From NCBI GenBank assembly GCA_037976565.1, contig CP137680.1, positions 1,711,252-1,775,251 on the forward strand: a DNA stretch of 64,000 nucleotides. The letters are read 5' to 3'. Position 1 is the first letter of the stretch. Every line of letters begins with the position of its first letter. The stretch is from Mesocentrotus franciscanus (Eukaryota > Echinodermata > Echinoidea > Camarodonta > Strongylocentrotidae). This document shows, piece after piece, positions 60,501-64,000 of the stretch. Below the pieces are notes generated by a model. That model made no database searches and was not told the DNA's origin. It was given only the letters and a program-made list of their open reading frames with translations. Made by a program: the position numbers and the translations under genes.

Positions 60501-63493
60501 ATTTTGCTGATTGCACTTCTTATTAAATTAGCTTTAATTTTACATTGATTTTACATTGATTTAGAATGGATTGGTCTGTACAACTTATCTCTTATATGGA
60601 AATGTCATATTGATTACACTTTCCAAAAGTTTTAATTTCCTTAGTCATCTTCATAATTACAAGGATTCCAGTGTGGTGGGGGAGATAGGAGTTGATCCCA
60701 TGAGACATGTTTTTGTTCCAGAAATTACAAAATGTATTAATCAAGCCAGTCTCCCAACAATATATAATCAAAAGAATCGTCTTTATTTGTGTTCATTCTC
60801 TCTAGGTCGTCCCAAGGTAGCAGTGATACGTGAAGAAGGAAGTAACGGTGATCGTGAGATGCTTGCATCATTCCACATGGCAGGCTTTGAAGCATGGGAT
60901 GTGAACATGCAAGACTTAGCAAGCGGGACCTTGTCTCTCAAGGACTTCAGAGGAGTGGCGTTTGTGGGTGGTTTCAGCTTTGCCGATGTCATGGGTTCTG
61001 CTAAAGGTTAGTACATTAGTTTATAAATGAATTATGAATATATGATGCTAGAGTTTATGTACTTTCTATGTTGTTAGTTAAGTGAATACAAAGCTCACAA
61101 TCTTAATGCAGATAAAGACTTGGCATACAGAGTAAAGTGAAAGAGCTGGGTATATCTCCTCATCATAATAAGTTACAAACTATAACATCAGAATTTAGAC
61201 AATGGACTTTTTAAAAGATTGAATGAAACCAATTACAGAGTATTTCAAAATGTTATCTTACCTTCCAATTGATTGCCTAAAATCACAAAATTGAAGTTAT
61301 TTTCTAGATTTGATAAGTGCTGAATTACAGTCTTATATTGATTTATTTTCATGCAGTATTTAGATAAAGTGTTGATCAATTCTACCTCCACCTTCACAGG
61401 CTGGGCAGCAGCAATCCTGTACAACCCTGTGGTAAGAGCAGAATTTGATGCCTTCAGAGCAAGATCTGATACCTTCTCATTGGGTGTGTGTAATGGATGT
61501 CAGCTGATGGGTCTGCTAGGATGGGTGGCTTCTGATGAAACTCAGTCAGATGGTAATCAAGGTATGTGAAGACTTAATCCCCTCCCTTTAGCTTCCTGAA
61601 AGAAGCATGGCCATTAAAATTTAAATTAAAAACTTTAAAGAAATAGCAAAAAGGAATTGAAATTGAAAATTAATGTCTCACACCATTCTAGGTGTGAATA
61701 TTTCAGATTTTTCTTTAAAGATGTTTGACACATTTGAAGTGTTGACTGATTCAATGAAATTAAACTCAAACAACATGATTCTATACAAATAGATAATTGT
61801 TTCAATAAATGTATAATTTATTTCAAAGAAAATAACATGTCACACACATAATTAAAGATTTTGTGTAGAACTGAATCATAGTTCATGTACAAAATTATCT
61901 TTCATCATTGATATAGGGGGAGATTAGCACTTATTTTTTATAAAAAAATGATAAAGGTCTTGAGAACATTAAGATTGTACAAATAAATACTTGTTTATTC
62001 CACAAACAAAAATATCTTTACAGACTTGCCTCCAGATAAATGTGAAAGAAAAGAAAGATCACCCTTGTCACCATTGCACACACAAAGTAGATATATATAC
62101 TTTACACTTTACATTGAAATAATTTGTTTGCATAAAATAATTACTTGTTTTGAAATACCCATATCACTAATTCAGCCCTTGAATAAAGGAGGTATTATGT
62201 TCTTGAGTTGTTTATCATTTCTGTCATTATCCATGAAGAAATGAAGTTCATTAATAACTCTTAAGATCTATAAGTGTTTAAAATAACCCTGTCATGAGTA
62301 TATCAGAGGATAGAAACTATGCAGACAATGTTCTGCTATTGAACAACTTGAGATTCATCAACCATCAACTACGTACAAATCAGATATGTCTCTGAACCAT
62401 TTACTTTGACTTCAAGATTAGTCTTATTGATTATTAAAGAAACAAGTTATTTAATTTTTGTTAATTCATGTGCAATTTCAGCTGCCTGTAAGCAAGGAGT
62501 ACTTCTAGATCACAATGATTCTGAGCGCTATGAGTCAAGGTTTGTGACCGTTAAGATCCAAGAGAGTCCAGCCGTCATGCTACAAGGAATGCAGGATTCT
62601 ACCCTTGGCATCTGGGTGGCTCATGGAGAAGGTATGTTTTAGAAAAATCTTCATTGAAAATATGTTACTTTAATAAATAATATGTAGTGGTAATGCCTTT
62701 TTTACATGAACTAGGTCATTTCATTTTCTTAGCTATCATTTGTAAGAGAAACTAAAATTGCCCTAATGATAATTTAAGCATTCTTAATTCATCCTTTAAA
62801 TAAGAATTTACGCAACTACAGCTAGGATTGGCATCATTCTGATTTATTTGCTTTTCATGATAGAGATTTCTATATAATATAATGTTTGGACGGAATTTTA
62901 GCATTGCAATATAGAGGGTAAACGATGCTGTAAACAGAAGGAAAACATGGATACACATTTTTGCATATATACTGAATGACTGAGAAAGTCTGGTCTTTAA
63001 GGGCTTCATTGCCATTGTATCCTCCATTGCCATAAATTTGCATTTAATTGCAGAGATAAATTAATTTTCATAACAATCCAGTCATAAAATTGCTCAAAAT
63101 AATCCAACATTCTGATAATGTTCCTGAAGATCTTGGATGATGGCCTTATCAATATCTTTGTGCTTTCTGTGCAATACAGGGAAGATGAAGTTTGCCAGCG
63201 AGTCCATTCACTCCTCTGTCCTGTCCAACGCTCTTGCACCGGTCCGCTACGTAGACGATGAGGGCGCCCCCACCACCCAGTACCCTCTGAATCCCAATGG
63301 TTCTCCCGACGGGATCGCAGCTCTCTGCTCACTGGATGGACGTCATCTGGCTATCATGCCTCATCCTGAACGCTGCACACTGACCTGGCAATGGCCATGG
63401 ATGCCATCGGAATGGAGACAGGATCTCAAAGCATCACCATGGTTACGCATCTTTCAGAATGCATACAAGTGGTGCCTGGAGAATAAGGCATAG
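48440..63493 (+). CDS. PFAS: Phosphoribosylformylglycinamidine synthase (FGAM synthase), complete gene, 23 coding exons
   Basis: PFAS converts FGAR, glutamine and ATP to FGAM in cytosolic de novo purine synthesis. Exons: 48440-48584, 48869-49001, 49580-49875, 50295-50403, 51023-51163, 51924-52051, 52542-52670, 53117-53377, 53760-53990, 54702-54925, 55383-55523, 56122-56253, 56643-56873, 57294-57474, 57848-57931, 58272-58427, 59125-59241, 59596-59747, 60174-60381, 60806-61006, 61400-61561, 62482-62631, 63180-63493. Every intron is GT-AG and all phases agree; the sum is 1341 codons plus stop, the family's usual length. Order: N-terminal PurS-like region, linker, two-part PurM-like synthetase core (about residues 200-1000), class-I glutaminase (about 1067-1341) with nucleophile Cys1164 and His1299/Glu1301. 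The start at 48440 gives the MVVIHYF N-terminus expected of the family; an in-frame ATG at 48371 is less likely. No frameshift or stop was seen. Identification is by remembered family motifs. Confidence 0.97.
48869..49001 (+). CDS. PFAS: PFAS exon 2
   Basis: Encodes about residues 49-92, ending in the family motif IEIGPR. Acceptor TTTGCAG, donor CCAAG/GTGGGT, phase 2. It belongs to the N-terminal PurS-like region. Confidence 0.93.
49580..49875 (+). CDS. PFAS: PFAS exon 3
   Basis: Encodes about residues 93-191, from the [20 protein letters not shown] stretch through LHDRMTE to [16 protein letters not shown]. Acceptor TTTTTTCAG, donor CTTG/GTATGA, phase 1. This is the end of the PurS-like domain and the start of the linker. 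Confidence 0.95.
50295..50403 (+). CDS. PFAS: PFAS exon 4
   Basis: Encodes residues to 227, beginning [12 protein letters not shown] and ending FDLAQSN. The junction with exon 5 rebuilds the NSEHSRHW substrate-site motif. Acceptor after a long T-run, donor AACAG/GTATGA, phase 2. Confidence 0.95.
51023..51163 (+). CDS. PFAS: PFAS exon 5 (NSEHSRHW motif)
   Basis: Encodes about residues 228-274: [13 protein letters not shown], then a linker ending [13 protein letters not shown]. Acceptor TTGGCAG, strong donor AGTAG/GTAAGT, phase 2. A decayed partial copy sits about 300 bases downstream in intron 5. Confidence 0.96.
51367..51465 (+). pseudogene. Duplicated partial copy of PFAS exon 5 inside intron 5
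   Basis: The stretch copies the 3' two-thirds of exon 5 and its splice donor. By hand I count about 11 mismatches in roughly 89 aligned bases (51376 to just past the donor). It keeps an open frame reading [22 protein letters not shown] before 51367 could act as acceptor; from there to the GTAAGT donor is 99 bases, phase 2 at both ends, so it could splice in frame in place of exon 5. It lacks the SEHSRHW segment, and most codon differences change the residue, which points to relaxed constraint. I call it a decaying exon duplication; use as an alternative exon is possible but unproven. Confidence 0.8.
51924..52051 (+). CDS. PFAS: PFAS exon 6 ([10 protein letters not shown])
   Basis: Encodes about residues 275-317, ending in the ATP-site motif [10 protein letters not shown] (309-318, last residue completed by exon 7). 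Acceptor TTAACAG, donor CTACAG/GTATAC, phase 1. Confidence 0.96.
52542..52670 (+). CDS. PFAS: PFAS exon 7
   Basis: Encodes about residues 318-360, including [14 protein letters not shown] and [15 protein letters not shown], both highly conserved in the synthetase core. Acceptor TTTCCTAG, donor CCAG/GTTAGA, phase 1. Confidence 0.96.
53117..53377 (+). CDS. PFAS: PFAS exon 8
   Basis: Encodes about residues 361-447: [44 protein letters not shown] and the glycine-rich MFSGGMGS. Acceptor TTACCCAG, donor CAGG/GTAGGT, phase 1. Confidence 0.96.
53760..53990 (+). CDS. PFAS: PFAS exon 9
   Basis: Encodes about residues 448-524: [18 protein letters not shown], then the [17 protein letters not shown] helix region and [10 protein letters not shown] at the exon end. 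Acceptor TTCCCCAG, donor AATG/GTGAGC, phase 1. Confidence 0.96.
54702..54925 (+). CDS. PFAS: PFAS exon 10
   Basis: Encodes about residues 525-599: [35 protein letters not shown] and [17 protein letters not shown]. Acceptor TTTTCAG, donor AAAG/GTATTT, phase 0. Confidence 0.96.
55383..55523 (+). CDS. PFAS: PFAS exon 11 (variable linker)
   Basis: Encodes residues 600-646. A charged, Gly-rich stretch ([16 protein letters not shown], then KKSK) leads into the conserved [13 protein letters not shown]. The first half is the family's variable loop and has no recognisable motif. Acceptor TTCCAG, donor AAAG/GTATTG, phase 0. Confidence 0.93.
56122..56253 (+). CDS. PFAS: PFAS exon 12
   Basis: Encodes residues 647-690, ending in the conserved [20 protein letters not shown]. 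Acceptor CTGACAG, donor CAAG/GTTAGT, phase 0. Confidence 0.95.
56643..56873 (+). CDS. PFAS: PFAS exon 13
   Basis: Encodes residues 691-767: [40 protein letters not shown] and [12 protein letters not shown], all typical of the second PurM-like half. Acceptor CCTCCAG, donor CAAG/GTAGGA, phase 0. Confidence 0.96.
57000..57257 (+). pseudogene. Unidentified charged ORF in PFAS intron 13
   Basis: An 85-codon open stretch lies inside intron 13, in a frame that does not join the PFAS exons. It is rich in Lys and Glu and includes [12 protein letters not shown] followed by [11 protein letters not shown], so it reads like helical or coiled-coil protein rather than AT-rich noise. The layout (leucine, acidic KEELIKYA, basic run) loosely recalls the N-termini of golgin-type coiled-coil proteins, which is a weak guess. 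An AG at 56994-56995 and CAG/GTAGCA at 57254 would frame a 258-base exon, but that exon meets a stop in the PFAS frame. It could be a captured cDNA or exon fragment. Confidence 0.3.
57294..57474 (+). CDS. PFAS: PFAS exon 14 ([12 protein letters not shown])
   Basis: Encodes residues 768-827: [20 protein letters not shown], then [15 protein letters not shown] (ATP-binding glycine-rich motif, residues about 805-819). Acceptor TATCCAG, donor CCAG/GTAAGT, phase 1. Confidence 0.97.
57848..57931 (+). CDS. PFAS: PFAS exon 15
   Basis: A short exon encoding about residues 828-855, including [17 protein letters not shown]. Acceptor TGTCTAG, donor CAAG/GTAAGG, phase 1. Confidence 0.96.
58272..58427 (+). 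CDS. PFAS: PFAS exon 16
   Basis: Encodes about residues 856-907: [20 protein letters not shown] and FNVTQDLIK. Acceptor TTGTTTAG, donor AAAG/GTATTT, phase 1. The donor is immediately followed by the A/T-rich tail of an inserted LINE. Confidence 0.96.
58428..58940 (-). mobile_element. 5'-truncated non-LTR retrotransposon (LINE) 3' end in PFAS intron 16
   Basis: On the - strand, 58700 to about 58830 reads as an open C-terminal reverse-transcriptase tail ([20 protein letters not shown] then ETFKRG...KPLL stop), resembling the 'WN.LP..IR...S...FK' ending of jockey/CR1/L2-type ORF2. Upstream the frame is broken. The element's 3' end is an A-rich tail (complement of TATTTATTTTTATTTATTTA) that starts at the exon 16 splice donor. 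Its 5' limit is uncertain. Confidence 0.6.
59125..59241 (+). CDS. PFAS: PFAS exon 17 (GHDISDGGL)
   Basis: Encodes about residues 908-946, with [20 protein letters not shown], the conserved HD(I/V)SDGG motif of the PurM-like C-terminal fold. Acceptor CATTTAG, donor AAGG/GTGAGT, phase 1. Confidence 0.96.
59596..59747 (+). CDS. PFAS: PFAS exon 18
   Basis: Encodes about residues 947-997: [17 protein letters not shown] and [15 protein letters not shown]. Acceptor ATTTCAG, donor CAAG/GTAGGC, phase 0. Confidence 0.95.
60174..60381 (+). CDS. PFAS: PFAS exon 19
   Basis: Encodes residues 998-1066: [18 protein letters not shown] and [15 protein letters not shown], the linker to the glutaminase domain. 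Acceptor TTCCCAG, donor ACAA/GTGAGT, phase 1. Confidence 0.95.
60806..61006 (+). CDS. PFAS: PFAS exon 20 (start of glutaminase domain)
   Basis: Encodes about residues 1067-1133. It opens the class-I amidotransferase domain: [28 protein letters not shown] and [18 protein letters not shown]. Acceptor TCTCTAG, donor AAAG/GTTAGT, phase 1. Confidence 0.97.
61400..61561 (+). CDS. PFAS: PFAS exon 21 (catalytic cysteine)
   Basis: Encodes about residues 1134-1187. It holds the nucleophile elbow [15 protein letters not shown]; Cys1164 (codon 61489-61491) is the predicted glutaminase nucleophile. Acceptor TTCACAG, donor CAAG/GTATGT, phase 1. Confidence 0.97.
62482..62631 (+). CDS. PFAS: PFAS exon 22
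   Basis: Encodes about residues 1188-1237: [20 protein letters not shown] and [19 protein letters not shown], conserved parts of the glutaminase domain. Acceptor ATTTCAG, donor GAAG/GTATGT, phase 1. Confidence 0.96.
63180..63493 (+). CDS. PFAS: PFAS exon 23, with stop codon
   Basis: Encodes residues 1238-1341: [18 protein letters not shown] and [10 protein letters not shown], with His1299 and Glu1301 completing the glutaminase triad. It ends [13 protein letters not shown] and TAG at 63491. Acceptor AATACAG. Confidence 0.97.
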
Positions 63494-63531
63494 AGAAGAG
63501 AATATTAAAGAGAAGTAGCATTGATATGTTA

Positions 63532-63537
63532 AATAAA
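63532..63537 (+). terminator. Polyadenylation signal AATAAA of PFAS
   Basis: A canonical AATAAA lies 39 bases after the PFAS stop codon. No other AATAAA was noticed before the window ends, so the 3' UTR may be very short. Use is inferred from position only. Confidence 0.6.
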
Positions 63538-64000
63538 CATTCCTTAGGCTCAAACAAGGTGTGAAGAGGAAGAAGAAGAAAAGGCTCTAGAAGAATTATG
63601 GACTCTGCTTTGGTGTTGTATTTGTCACATTTCTCTGTGTTCATAGAACTCTTTACTTGCCTAAATACCATGGTTATGCAATGACTAACAAAGGACTTGT
63701 CAGCTATGTCACAGTATTCATTAGTAAGAAGTATCATATTATCCCTGTTAACTAATCACAAATAACTCTACGATATTTGTCACACAGTACTACAAATTTG
63801 AAGGTACTCTTCGACTTATTTTGGACTTTAATTAAGAATTAATCAAAAGTGCTTTGAAAGGGAAGATAACTACACACACTTGGAAAATATTTTTCAAATA
63901 TAGAAGCTAACATATTTTTCTTTGTTTTTGGTAAATTTGGTAAATTTCATCTTTTTACTTTGTGCTCATTGTTTTGCTGAAAGCTTTTCCCCATTTATTG

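Overview
The window looks like invertebrate animal nuclear DNA. It is AT-rich, its genes are split by many GT-AG introns, and it is crowded with short inverted-repeat (MITE-like) elements, microsatellites and truncated retroelements. The two recognisable genes and the repeat style fit a marine deuterostome such as a sea urchin or other echinoderm; that placement is inference. There is no bacterial-type gene organisation, CRISPR array or operon.

Right part (about 48.4-63.5 kb, + strand): a complete gene for phosphoribosylformylglycinamidine synthase (PFAS, FGAM synthase), the fourth step of de novo purine synthesis. I resolved 23 coding exons with GT-AG borders and matching phases. They sum to 4026 coding bases (1341 codons plus stop), close to the usual animal length of about 1340. 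All main motifs are intact, including the glutaminase Cys/His/Glu. A decayed second copy of exon 5 lies in the following intron, and a truncated LINE lies in intron 16.

Left and middle (about 14.9-30.1 kb, - strand): the 5' end of a second gene, found from short exons. A first exon encodes MGCGNS..., a second encodes an IQ motif, and a third encodes a segment starting LYNFF. Together they match the N-terminus of the EF-hand protein phosphatase PPEF/rdgC. The catalytic and EF-hand exons are not seen and presumably lie left of the window. The first coding exon also has a tandem copy that kept its frame but lost the start codon. PPEF and PFAS are divergent, about 18 kb apart.

PPEF's third intron (everything left of 14.9 kb) carries a 6.1 kb LTR element (8249-14363) with 1.54 kb LTRs, a 5-bp target duplication and about 3 kb of interior lacking gag-pol. 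It is a young, non-autonomous, LARD-like element, apparently on the - strand. PPEF intron 2 (13.9 kb) holds a 1.7-kb tandem duplication with tRNA-Gly-like relics, a 140-bp minisatellite rich in TGACCT motifs, and several MITEs. The region 30.1-48.3 kb is non-coding as far as I can see: a truncated LINE tail, GA/CT tracts, several foldback elements, a possible TATA-driven untranslated exon, and a TIR transposon abutting the PFAS start.

All coordinates, exon borders and mismatch counts were read by eye; no search or alignment program was used.
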